Source: Bermanella sp047621325
GTDB lineage: Bacteria > Pseudomonadota > Gammaproteobacteria > Pseudomonadales > Oceanobacteraceae
Assembly: GCA_047621325.1 (NCBI GenBank)
Contig: JBLHLT010000011.1
Span: 1 to 64,000, forward strand
DNA: 64,000 nt
Reading direction: 5' to 3'
The notes under the pieces are model-generated. The model did not search any database. It had not been told where the DNA came from and worked only from the letters and a program-made list of their open reading frames with translations. Each line of letters begins with the position of its first letter. Positions within the stretch are counted from its first letter, which is position 1. Position numbers and translations under genes: made by a program. Positions 54,590-63,377 of this stretch are shown piece by piece.

Positions 54590-55681
54590 ATGCAACAAGA
54601 CCAATTAAACTGCACCAGTGGCCAGTACTCTTTAATTCGCCCTGGGGCAAATCCCAAGCAGCCTCTTCGCGCTTGGGATGCGGCTGATGAATACCTTATC
54701 AATCTCGTCAGCCTAAACTATCCTACCTCTCAACTATTAATACTCAATGACCAATTTGGCTCTCTTGCGTGTGCACTACACAAACAAACATCAGCATGGT
54801 CATCGGATAGTTTTTGCGCTAAAGAAGCACTGCAAAACAATCTAAAAGCAAACAATTTAGCACGCATTACAGCACAACATGAGTCACTCACGATTCAAAC
54901 TGATGCTAAATTGGCCATCATGAAAATCCCAAAAAATACGAGTTTTTTGGATTTCCAACTAAATCAGTGCGTAACGCTAGGCGTAGAAAAGATATTACTA
55001 GCAGGAATGATGAAACACCTTCCAAAAACAATTTTAAATCAATTACAAAAATTTGGGATTGCCAACCGCCTACCGTTTGTTAAAAAAGCGACGGTGTTTG
55101 AACTTAATTTAAAACAAGCTTGCCAAAACTTATACCCAAAGAAAAATAACTTTGAAGGCGTCGAACTCTTAAGTCATGCCAATGTATTTGGTCGAGATAA
55201 ACTGGATCCTGGCGCACGATTTTTTATTGAGAATATTGAATTATTAACTGATGCCCCTCGTGTGGCGGATCTTTGCTGCGGCAGTGGCATACTCGGAATT
55301 AAGTACGCTCAAAAGCATCCACACGCTAGAGTCGACTTCTATGATGAATCACATATGGCAGTACAAAGCGCCAAATCATCATGGCCACTTAACAACCTCA
55401 GCAATAATGCCAATTTCACTTGGGCGGATGGTTTAGACTGCGAGGCAGATAGCTATGATCTTATACTCTGCAACCCCCCGTTTCATGAGACACATACCAT
55501 AGGCGATCACATTGCTAAACGCTTATTTAAACAAAGCAAAACAGCGCTAGCAGCTAAAGGACAACTTATCGTTGTCGGTAACCGACACTTACAGTATCAC
55601 CAAACCTTAAAAAAATACTTCAACAAAGTAGAGCAAATTGCGGCTAATCCTAAATTTGTTTTATTAAGTGCTCATGGCTAG
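54590..55681 (+). CDS. rlmG: 23S rRNA (guanine(1835)-N2)-methyltransferase
   Basis: The 363-residue protein has two methyltransferase-like halves as in RlmG and RsmC. Motifs LRAWDAADEYL and LLILNDQFGSLACAL in the first half, HANVFGRDKLDPGARFFIENI, DLCCGSGILGI (SAM loop) and LILCNPPFHE (catalytic NPPF) in the second, and a C-terminus TLKKYFNKVEQIAANPKFVLL all align with E. coli RlmG better than RsmC. Confidence 0.88.
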   Translation: MQQDQLNCTSGQYSLIRPGANPKQPLRAWDAADEYLINLVSLNYPTSQLLILNDQFGSLACALHKQTSAWSSDSFCAKEALQNNLKANNLARITAQHESLTIQTDAKLAIMKIPKNTSFLDFQLNQCVTLGVEKILLAGMMKHLPKTILNQLQKFGIANRLPFVKKATVFELNLKQACQNLYPKKNNFEGVELLSHANVFGRDKLDPGARFFIENIELLTDAPRVADLCCGSGILGIKYAQKHPHARVDFYDESHMAVQSAKSSWPLNNLSNNANFTWADGLDCEADSYDLILCNPPFHETHTIGDHIAKRLFKQSKTALAAKGQLIVVGNRHLQYHQTLKKYFNKVEQIAANPKFVLLSAHG

Positions 55682-56264
55682 TTATCGTGTTCCAGCTGCA
55701 CCATGCAGCACTGAATTAGAAGTAAAACGAAGCCACTTCATTGGCTTCGCAGCACACACCCCCAGCACTCAGTCAGCGAAAGAATTCATTCAGTCACTCA
55801 AAGAACGTTACCCTGATGCGCGCCATCACTGCTTCGGTTTTATAAGCGGTGCACCTTGGGATAGTAGCTCATATGGCTTTTCGGATGACAATGAACCCAG
55901 CGGTACAGCGGGCATGCCAATTTTCTCTCACCTAAAACACAACAATATTGGTGAAGTAACCATTGTAATCGTTAGGTATTTTGGAGGGACTAAATTAGGC
56001 ACAGGCGGTTTAGCCCGAGCTTACAGCGAAGCTGCAAAAAACACATTAGCAGCATTAGAACTTCGTGATTTTATAAAAATGAACACAGTCAATTACGCTC
56101 TTGAGTTTTCACAAGAAGCACAGATAAGAAAAATAATCACAGAGGCAGGCGGAGAAATAATTGAAGTTACTTACAGTAATAACGTGAACATAAAAGCGAG
56201 CATCCCCATAGATGCAAAACTTTCAATGCCCTATTCAGTTATCCCATCACGCTCAACAATATAA
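55674..56264 (+). CDS. YigZ/IMPACT family protein
   Basis: From ATG 55674 (MASYRVPAAP) the product has 196 residues and starts inside the end of rlmG; GTG 55668 is an alternative. The N-terminal UPF0029 domain shows KRSHFIGFA, DARHHCFGF, SDDNEPSGTAGMPI and RYFGGTKLGTGGLARAYSEA, the IMPACT signature. A smaller C-terminal domain follows. Function is not established in bacteria. Its 3' end overlaps the convergent gene by 34 bases. Confidence 0.9.
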   Translation: MASYRVPAAPCSTELEVKRSHFIGFAAHTPSTQSAKEFIQSLKERYPDARHHCFGFISGAPWDSSSYGFSDDNEPSGTAGMPIFSHLKHNNIGEVTIVIVRYFGGTKLGTGGLARAYSEAAKNTLAALELRDFIKMNTVNYALEFSQEAQIRKIITEAGGEIIEVTYSNNVNIKASIPIDAKLSMPYSVIPSRSTI

Positions 56265-56620
56265 CGTGCAATATGGCGATAGCCGTCTTGAACCATATCA
56301 TTAAAGCCCATATGAACTTCAAACTCTTCTTGTGATACACGCCTAATACTTTGAATTTGAGCCTGGGTCTCAAGTTGAACAACTTCGCCCGAAGTAAAAT
56401 AAAGACCTAATGAAATCAATAAAATAGGAAATTTTGGCTGTGTCTCAAAATTACTACTACCATGAAGAGACGTTATTTCCTCTTCATTACAGCAAATACA
56501 AACACCCCGAGGAGTAATTTGACTACCAGCCAACGAGTATGCACGAGAGCCGTCCAACGCCATCGCATCAACTGTTAAATAAGGGCTGGATAGATCCTGG
56601 CTAATCGCTTTCATATTCAT
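56231..56620 (-). CDS. Uncharacterised protein, possibly a divergent PilZ domain
   Basis: The 129-residue ORF has no signal peptide or membrane helix. The pattern ITPRGVCICC, PILLISLGLYFTSGEVVQL and FEVHMGFNDMVQDGYRHIARYIVERD is compatible with a six-strand barrel ending in a helix, as in PilZ domains, but the RxxxR and D/NxSxxG motifs are not present. I therefore leave the function open. It converges on and overlaps the yigZ-like gene. Confidence 0.5.
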   Translation of the reverse strand: MNMKAISQDLSSPYLTVDAMALDGSRAYSLAGSQITPRGVCICCNEEEITSLHGSSNFETQPKFPILLISLGLYFTSGEVVQLETQAQIQSIRRVSQEEFEVHMGFNDMVQDGYRHIARYIVERDGITE

Positions 56621-56752
56621 AGATCAAAAAATATACCAATGTGTGTATTATAAGTAATAAACCAAACTGTTCATTTTTCAAACAATTAATAGATTTATAG
56701 CAATAATAGCACCTTTTTCACATACTAAATCATTAGAAAAGCAGACTAGATC

Positions 56753-57175
56753 TCAATTTTGGCCATTAATTGTGGCCAATAAACGCCTTTCTCCACCAGT
56801 ATCTCTATATTCCCCAAGATAAATTCCCTGCCATACACCTATATTTAACTTACCCTTAGTAACTGGTAACGTTAATTCAACCCCTAACAAACTGCTTTTT
56901 ATATGAGCGGGCATATCATCACCCCCTTCATAAGTATGCTCAAAGTAGTGACAATCCTCTGGAACCAAACGATCAATGAACTGCGAAAAATCCGAACGAA
57001 CTGTTGGATCAGCATTTTCATTGAGGGTAATCCCCGCTGAAGTATGCTGCAGAAGTAAATGCACAAGACCCAATTTTATATTTTTTAATTCAGGCAACTG
57101 ACTCAGCACCTCTTTGGTAATCAAATGAAAACCTCTGCGCTTAGGCACCAATACAATCTCTTTTTGCATCCACAT
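56753..57175 (-). CDS. YjbQ/UPF0047 family protein
   Basis: From ATG 57175 (MWMQKEIVLVPKRRGFHLIT) it has 140 residues and matches E. coli YjbQ (MWYQRTLVLSPKSRGFHL, 138 residues). The frame is open to 57208 but that start would lie inside the nqr terminator. HLLLQHTSAGITLNEN, GDDMPAHIKSSLLG and GVWQGIYLGEYRD are family signatures. Proteins of this family have weak thiamin-phosphate synthase activity; the true role is uncertain. Confidence 0.92.
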   Translation of the reverse strand: MWMQKEIVLVPKRRGFHLITKEVLSQLPELKNIKLGLVHLLLQHTSAGITLNENADPTVRSDFSQFIDRLVPEDCHYFEHTYEGGDDMPAHIKSSLLGVELTLPVTKGKLNIGVWQGIYLGEYRDTGGERRLLATINGQN

Positions 57176-57195
57176 ATAAATCATTCTCAAAAACG

Positions 57196-57235
57196 AAAAA
57201 AGGCCCATAAAACAAAGTTTTATGGGCCTTTTTTA
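57196..57235 (-). terminator. Terminator of the nqr operon
   Basis: AGGCCCATAAAAC and GTTTTATGGGCCT form a 13-bp stem with A-run and T-run on either side, 11 bases past the nqrF stop. Confidence 0.92.
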
Positions 57236-57245
57236 CGGTAACTTA

Positions 57246-58481
57246 CTAACCGCCAAAATCATCTAACATGATATTTTCAGGCTCAACACCCAAATCTAAC
57301 AACATATTAATAACCGATTGGTTCATGATTGGAGGTCCACACATGTAGTACTCACAATCTTCTGGCGCTGGATGATCACGTAAATATTGCTCGAACAATA
57401 CATTATGAATAAAGCCAGTTAAACCCGTCCAATTATCTTCAGGCTGCGGATCAGACATAGCAACATGCCAAGTAAAGTTCGAGAACTCTGCTGCCAAGGC
57501 ATCATATTCATCATCATAGAACAGTTCACGAGAAGAACGCGCACCGTACCAGAAGCTCATTTTACGCGATGATTTCAAGCGCTTAAGCTGATCAAAGATA
57601 TGTGATCGCATTGGAGCCATACCAGCACCACCACCAATGAATACCATCTCTGCATCTGTATCCTTAGCGAAAAATTCACCAAATGGACCGTACACAGTAA
57701 CCTTGTCGCCTGGCTTCATGTTAAACACATAGCTCGACATAATACCTGGGTTAATCCCTTCGGTACGTGGAGGCGGTGTTGCAATACGAATATTGAATTT
57801 CACCACACCGCGCTCTTCAGGGTAATTAGCCATAGAATATGCGCGTATCACGTTTTCTTTACTCACTGTTTTAAGATCAAAGAATTTAAAGTGATTCCAA
57901 TCACCACGATATTCTTCTTCGATATCAAAATCAGAGAAATTGATTTCAAACGGAGGCGATTCAAGCTGAACATAACCACCTGCACGGAAGTCTACGTTTT
58001 CGCCTTCAGGAAGCTTAAGTGTTAGCTCTTTGATGAAAGTCGCAACGTTAGGGTTAGATTCAACCGTACACTCCCACTTTTTAACACCAAATACTTCGTC
58101 TTCAACTTCTACTTTCATATCCTGCTTAACAGGTACCTGACACGATAAACGCCAGCCCTCACGAGCATCACGCTTAGTAAAGTGTGACTCTTCGGTTGGC
58201 AGCATAGAACCACCCCCTTCTGTCACCAAGCACTTACACTGTGCACATGTACCACCACCACCACAGGCAGATGATAAAAACACACCATTGCTAGCAAGGG
58301 TTTGCAGTAGCTTATCGCCTGCTGCCGCTTTAATGGTTTTCTCTGGATCACCATTAATTTCAATTGTCACTTCGCCAGAGCTTACTAACTTAGCGCGCGC
58401 ACTTAAGATCACAGCAACCAAGGCAAGCACCATGGCTGTGAACATAAATACACCTAAAATAATTTCTGTATATTCACCCAT
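57246..58481 (-). CDS. nqrF: Na+-translocating NADH:quinone reductase subunit F
   Basis: NADH-input subunit. The 411-residue protein has one N-terminal helix (about 5-27), a 2Fe-2S ferredoxin domain with C73, C79, C82 and C114, an FAD domain with RAYSMANYP, and an NADH domain with GGGAGMAPMRSHI and YMCGPP. The C-terminal LDDFGG is typical. It is the last gene of the operon. Confidence 0.97.
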   Translation of the reverse strand: MGEYTEIILGVFMFTAMVLALVAVILSARAKLVSSGEVTIEINGDPEKTIKAAAGDKLLQTLASNGVFLSSACGGGGTCAQCKCLVTEGGGSMLPTEESHFTKRDAREGWRLSCQVPVKQDMKVEVEDEVFGVKKWECTVESNPNVATFIKELTLKLPEGENVDFRAGGYVQLESPPFEINFSDFDIEEEYRGDWNHFKFFDLKTVSKENVIRAYSMANYPEERGVVKFNIRIATPPPRTEGINPGIMSSYVFNMKPGDKVTVYGPFGEFFAKDTDAEMVFIGGGAGMAPMRSHIFDQLKRLKSSRKMSFWYGARSSRELFYDDEYDALAAEFSNFTWHVAMSDPQPEDNWTGLTGFIHNVLFEQYLRDHPAPEDCEYYMCGPPIMNQSVINMLLDLGVEPENIMLDDFGG

Positions 58482-58496
58482 ACTCTGTCACCGTCC

Positions 58497-59105
58497 TTAT
58501 AGAGATACGCCGGAGAATGACATAAAGCCAAGAGACATTAGGCCTACCGTCATAAAGGTAATACCCAAGCCCTCAAGGCCTTTTGGCACATCACTGTATT
58601 TTAATTTTTCACGAATACCCGCAAGCGCAGTAATAGCCAACGCCCAACCCACACCAGCGCCAATACCGTACACTACTGACTCACCAAATTGATAATCACG
58701 CTCAACCATGAATAAAGATGCACCCATGATGGCGCAGTTCACAGTAATCAAAGGTAAAAACACACCTAACGCGTTATAAAGTGCGGGCACGTATTTATCC
58801 AAAAACATTTCTAGAATTTGAACAATCGCAGCGATTACACCAATGTAGCTTAATAAGCCAAGAAAGCTTAAATCTACGTCAGGGAAACCAGCCCAAGCTA
58901 ATGCACCTTCTTTAAGTAAGTAGGTATAAATTAAATTATTAACAGGTACCGTAATTGCCAATACAACAATTACCGCTACACCCAAACCAATCGCCGTTTG
59001 GATTTTTTTAGAAATAGCCAAAAAGGTACACATACCTAAGAAGAAGGCTAATGCCATATTTTCAACAAATACGGCTTTCACAAATAGAGATATATAATGT
59101 TCCAT
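58497..59105 (-). CDS. nqrE: Na+-translocating NADH:quinone reductase subunit E
   Basis: Six-helix membrane subunit of 202 residues that, with NqrD, holds the membrane iron centre. It has the inverted-topology repeat typical of NqrD/NqrE, with conserved Cys in GMCTFLAIS and VNCAIMG. Its start overlaps the nqrD stop by one base. Confidence 0.97.
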   Translation of the reverse strand: MEHYISLFVKAVFVENMALAFFLGMCTFLAISKKIQTAIGLGVAVIVVLAITVPVNNLIYTYLLKEGALAWAGFPDVDLSFLGLLSYIGVIAAIVQILEMFLDKYVPALYNALGVFLPLITVNCAIMGASLFMVERDYQFGESVVYGIGAGVGWALAITALAGIREKLKYSDVPKGLEGLGITFMTVGLMSLGFMSFSGVSL

Positions 59106-59770
59106 TAGTGGGCCCCTGATGTTTCAGTGTTTGGTTGAATCTTAAAATCAGCCGCTTCCACTTGAGCAGGAAGCAAACTGCGAGACGCCCAAATAAATAA
59201 ACCAATAATGAAGAATGCACTTGGCGGCAATAACAATAAGCCATTGCTATAGTACCAACCGCCATTCGTTACAAGAGGCAGAATTTCAAAGCCAAACAGA
59301 GAACCAGAACCTAATAGTTCACGGAACACAGCGACAAAAATCAGCACAACGCTATAACCTAAACCATTACCAATACCATCCAAGAAACTCAAACCAGGAG
59401 GATTCTTCATGGCAAAGGCTTCGGCCCGACCCATTACAATACAGTTCGTAATAATCAAGCCTACAAACACAGAGAGCTGCTTACTAATTTCGTAGGCATA
59501 CGCTTTTAATATTTGGTCCACCACAATTACTAACGATGCAATAATCGTCATTTGCACAATAATACGAATATTACCTGGTATATGATTTCGAATAAGTGCG
59601 ATGGCAAAGTTCGAACACGCAGTTACAGACGTTAGTGCAATACACATAACTAATGTAACGTTTAAACTTGTTGTTACAGCTAGCGCTGAACAAACACCCA
59701 GAATCTGTACTGCAATTGGGTTATTAAGCAGTAACGGCTGAGTTAATACTTCTTTAACAGATGTCGACAT
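59105..59770 (-). CDS. nqrD: Na+-translocating NADH:quinone reductase subunit D
   Basis: Six-helix membrane subunit of 221 residues, paired with NqrE. The conserved cysteine segments are visible (TACSNFAIALIRNHIP and ITNCIVMGRAEAFA). It lies two bases after nqrC. Confidence 0.97.
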   Translation of the reverse strand: MSTSVKEVLTQPLLLNNPIAVQILGVCSALAVTTSLNVTLVMCIALTSVTACSNFAIALIRNHIPGNIRIIVQMTIIASLVIVVDQILKAYAYEISKQLSVFVGLIITNCIVMGRAEAFAMKNPPGLSFLDGIGNGLGYSVVLIFVAVFRELLGSGSLFGFEILPLVTNGGWYYSNGLLLLPPSAFFIIGLFIWASRSLLPAQVEAADFKIQPNTETSGAH

Positions 59771-59771
59771 A

Positions 59772-60578
59772 TTAAACCCCCTGCTCTTTGAAACCAGCTA
59801 AGTAAGCAGCAAAACCTTGCTCACCTAACCAAAATTGCATCAAGTTTGCGACACCTTTACTTGTAAGGGTTGCACCTGACAAACCATCAACTTGATTGAT
59901 TGCTTTTGAAGACGCAGGATCAACCTTACCTTTAATGACATCAATGGCTACTTCGCCAGAAGTATTATGAACTTTCTTACCCTGCCACAACGCTTTCCAA
60001 GAAGGGTTATCAACCTCACCGCCTAGTCCAGGTGTCTCTGCATGAGAATAGAAACCTAAACCAGCAACCGTCTCGGCATCCCCTTCAAGAGCAAGAAAAC
60101 CATAAAGCGTTGACCATAAACCATAACCATGAACAGGCAGAATGATTCGATCAATAGCACCGTCTTTTTCAACTAAATAAACAGCTGCAAAGTTTTCTTG
60201 GCGCTTAATGCTTGCCATGTCTTCAGCACCTTGTAGTTTCTCACTAAACTTAGGGTCTTTAGACAATTTCTTTTGATCGAACTTTTCAACTGGGTAACCT
60301 GCTTGAGCAAGTTCAGCTAGTTCTGTTTCAGTTGCATAAGCACCAGTCTCGAGATTAACAATACGAGTGGTTACTTGCTTAAATTGTTCATCAATTGTTT
60401 TGCCAGGTACTAAAAGACCTGCCGCAGCCAAGATGTTTTTCTTTTTGTCTTCAAGTTTGTTTTTAACTTGAATCGGTTTAAGTGCAACCGCAGAACCTGC
60501 CACAATAATTGAGCAAACAAGGCAAAGCAGCACGGCAACCATTATGGTTTTTTGAATACTATCGTTTTTAGCCGACAT
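59772..60578 (-). CDS. nqrC: Na+-translocating NADH:quinone reductase subunit C
   Basis: Periplasmic FMN-bearing subunit of 268 residues with one N-terminal helix (about 12-34). The acceptor motif DGLSGATLTSKGV carries the Thr to which ApbE links FMN. The start overlaps nqrB by 11 bases. Confidence 0.97.
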   Translation of the reverse strand: MSAKNDSIQKTIMVAVLLCLVCSIIVAGSAVALKPIQVKNKLEDKKKNILAAAGLLVPGKTIDEQFKQVTTRIVNLETGAYATETELAELAQAGYPVEKFDQKKLSKDPKFSEKLQGAEDMASIKRQENFAAVYLVEKDGAIDRIILPVHGYGLWSTLYGFLALEGDAETVAGLGFYSHAETPGLGGEVDNPSWKALWQGKKVHNTSGEVAIDVIKGKVDPASSKAINQVDGLSGATLTSKGVANLMQFWLGEQGFAAYLAGFKEQGV

Positions 60579-61776
60579 TGCGAGCCACCCTCCGCTTAAT
60601 ATTTGCTTGAACTACGAAATGGTCAATAAGGGGTGCAAACAGGTTTGCAAACAAAATCGCCAACATCATACCTTCTGGAAACGCTGGGTTAATGACACGA
60701 ATCAACACAACCATCACACCAATTAAGGCACCAAAAAAATATTTACCGGTATTAGTCATAGACGCTGAAACAGGGTCTGTCGCCATGAAAATCATACCGA
60801 AAGCAAAACCACCAATAACTAAATGCCAGTACCAAGGCATTGCAAACATTGCATTAGTATCTGAACCGATAAAGTTAAATAACGTTGATAACGCAACCAT
60901 ACCAATCATGACACCTGCAACAATACGCCAAGACGCAATGCCCATGACCAATAAAACAGCACCACCGATTAAAATCGCTATTGTACTGGTTTCACCAATA
61001 GAGCCTTGAATCGTGCCTGCAAATGCATCAAACCAAGTTAAACCCGATGCAACAACGGCATCAATACCGCCAGTTGAAGCTAAACCTAGCGCGGTTGCAC
61101 CAGAAAAACCATCAACTGCTGTCCACACTGCATCACCTGAAATTTGCGCAGGGTACGCAAAAAACAAAAATGCACGACCAGTTAAAGCAGGGTTTAAGAA
61201 ATTTTTACCTGTACCGCCAAAAATTTCCTTACCGATCACCACACCAAAGCTGATACCAAGAGCAACTTGCCATAATGGAATATCAGGCGGGCAAATTAAT
61301 GCAAAAAGAATGGAGGTAACAAAGAAACCTTCGTTAACTTCATGACCACGAATGGTTGCAAACAAAACTTCCCAGAAGCCACCAACAATAAATGTCACGG
61401 CATAAATAGGCAGAAAATAAGTCGCACCAAAAATTAGGTTATCCCAAATGCTATTGGCGTCATAACCTGCAAGCATTGAAATAATCGCACCACGCCAGCC
61501 TTCAATTTCAGCTAGACCCATACCATCTAAAGCATTATTTGCTTGAAAGCCTAGATTCCACATGCCAAAAAACATAGCGGGGAAACAGCACAACCAAACT
61601 GTAATCATAATACGTTTTAGATCGATACCATCACGTACGTGAGCGGTGTTGTTCGTCACGTTTGGAGGTGAGTACAAACCTGTATCAATAGCCTCATAAA
61701 GAGGATACATTTTCTCGAATTTACCGCCTTTGGTAAAATGCGATTCGAGGCTTTCTATAAATGATTTTAAACCCAT
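60568..61776 (-). CDS. nqrB: Na+-translocating NADH:quinone reductase subunit B
   Basis: Main membrane subunit, 402 residues with about ten helices; contains riboflavin and the Na+ path. The FMN attachment motif is DGFSGATALG. GGTGKNFLNPALTGRAFLFFAYP is a further signature. It lies two bases after nqrA. Confidence 0.97.
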   Translation of the reverse strand: MGLKSFIESLESHFTKGGKFEKMYPLYEAIDTGLYSPPNVTNNTAHVRDGIDLKRIMITVWLCCFPAMFFGMWNLGFQANNALDGMGLAEIEGWRGAIISMLAGYDANSIWDNLIFGATYFLPIYAVTFIVGGFWEVLFATIRGHEVNEGFFVTSILFALICPPDIPLWQVALGISFGVVIGKEIFGGTGKNFLNPALTGRAFLFFAYPAQISGDAVWTAVDGFSGATALGLASTGGIDAVVASGLTWFDAFAGTIQGSIGETSTIAILIGGAVLLVMGIASWRIVAGVMIGMVALSTLFNFIGSDTNAMFAMPWYWHLVIGGFAFGMIFMATDPVSASMTNTGKYFFGALIGVMVVLIRVINPAFPEGMMLAILFANLFAPLIDHFVVQANIKRRVARNVG

Positions 61777-61778
61777 AA

Positions 61779-63110
61779 TTATGCCTCTTTCTCAATACGC
61801 TCAAGGTTACCGCGTAAAATTGGACCGTACTCGTATTTACCTGAACACACATAAGTACAAAGCGCTAAGTCTTCTTCGTCCAGTTCAAGTGCACCTAAAC
61901 TAATCGCAGAATCCATGTCTTCTACAATTAATGCGCGTAAAAGTTGAGTAGGCAGAATATCCAACGGCATAATTTTTTCGTAAGCACCAACCGGTATCAT
62001 TGCACGCTCACTACCGTTGGTAGACGTTGTGAAATTCAATAGTTTTTTAGGCAGTAACTTAGATAAATAAATATTTTTAACTGAGTGACGATCAATACCT
62101 GCGCGTAAGTAATGCAATAAATAACGCTCGCGGCCTTCAGTTAATACAGATACTTGATTAGCAAAACGACCTAAATAAGCCGTTGTACCAGCCGCTGTGC
62201 GACCACCAAATACAGATCCAGAAATAACGCGGTTATCACCAGTGTTTAGCTCGTTCGCTAAAAGCGCAGTTAAGCATGCACCCACACGAGTACGCACTAA
62301 ACGAGGTTTACTCACTTGTGGACCCGCTAAGGCAATAACACGATCAGTGTTTATTTTGCCTTCGGTGAACAGTTGACCAATGGCAATAACATCTTGATAA
62401 CCCACATGCCAAACTGTTTTAGTTGCACTAACCGGATCAAGATGATGGATATGCGTACCAACTAAACCCGCAGGATGAGGACCATTGACATCAACTACTT
62501 GCGCTTTCCCAACTGGAATACTCGCAGCAGGTGACTTAGTCACAAATACTTTTTTGGTTAAACATGATAAAACCGCTAAACCATTAGCAAAGGCTTCTTT
62601 TTGCTCTGCAATCACAATAGTAGGGTCAGCTGCTAAAGGATTAGTATCCAGTGTTGATACAAAAATTGAACTTGCTTCGCTTTCAGGGGCAGGAGCCTTT
62701 GAAAAAGGGCGCGTACGAATCGCTGTCCATAAGCCAGATTCAATTAATTGAGATTCAACTTGTTGACGTGTTAAAGACGAGAGTTCACTGGCACTGAAAT
62801 GATTAAATGTAACTTCTTCATTGCCTTCAACCTCAATCACAAGCGACTCAAATACTCGACGCTTACCACGGTTAATTTCAACAACCGTTCCTGAGGCGGG
62901 AGCCGTGTATTGCACCCCTTCGTTTTTCTTATCGGAAAAGAGCAGCTGCCCTTTTTTGACCTTGTCACCTACCTGCACAAGCATGGTAGGCTTCATACCC
63001 ACATAGTCGAAACCCACCAATGCTACCCTAGAGACATCATTACCTTGAGTAATGCTTTGCTCCGGTTGTCCAGCAATTGGCAGGTCAAGACCTTTCTTGA
63101 TGTTAATCAT
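61779..63110 (-). CDS. nqrA: Na+-translocating NADH:quinone reductase subunit A
   Basis: Cytoplasmic quinone-associated subunit of 443 residues. It begins MINIKKGLDLPIAGQPEQSI, with the GVQYTAPASGTVVEINRGKRRVF biotinyl-like lobe and the usual VLPTQLLRALIVEDMD-type C-terminal region (ILPTQLLRALIVEDMD). First gene of the operon. The 267 bases upstream hold a terminator for gap and presumably the nqr promoter, which I could not place with confidence. Confidence 0.97.
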   Translation of the reverse strand: MINIKKGLDLPIAGQPEQSITQGNDVSRVALVGFDYVGMKPTMLVQVGDKVKKGQLLFSDKKNEGVQYTAPASGTVVEINRGKRRVFESLVIEVEGNEEVTFNHFSASELSSLTRQQVESQLIESGLWTAIRTRPFSKAPAPESEASSIFVSTLDTNPLAADPTIVIAEQKEAFANGLAVLSCLTKKVFVTKSPAASIPVGKAQVVDVNGPHPAGLVGTHIHHLDPVSATKTVWHVGYQDVIAIGQLFTEGKINTDRVIALAGPQVSKPRLVRTRVGACLTALLANELNTGDNRVISGSVFGGRTAAGTTAYLGRFANQVSVLTEGRERYLLHYLRAGIDRHSVKNIYLSKLLPKKLLNFTTSTNGSERAMIPVGAYEKIMPLDILPTQLLRALIVEDMDSAISLGALELDEEDLALCTYVCSGKYEYGPILRGNLERIEKEA

Positions 63111-63341
63111 ATGCCTTGCCTAATCACAGTTTCGAGAGAAATCTTTACATTTGCGCCGCATGGCGCTGCTTTTTTGCTTATTATTCAAACAGTTAGAAGC
63201 AGAGTAAACGCTCCATTTAAACTGTTTGCTAGTATAATCATCGAATAACAAGGTGACTAGCTATAACTAAGCAATATTCTCAAAGCAATTGGGAATAAGT
63301 ATAGCCAGAGTCATCTAGAATGCGTATTTTTTTGATCATAC

Positions 63342-63372
63342 AAAAAAGCCGCTGTCTTGCAGCGGCTTTTTT
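63342..63372 (-). terminator. Terminator of gap
   Basis: AAGCCGCT and AGCGGCTT form a stem around GTCTTGC, flanked by A- and T-runs, just after the gap stop codon. Confidence 0.88.
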
Positions 63373-63377
63373 ATTGC

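Noticed and set aside
63111..63341. Identified nqr promoter
   Set aside because: Several AT-rich hexamers are present but no pair has acceptable spacing on the minus strand; I could not choose one.
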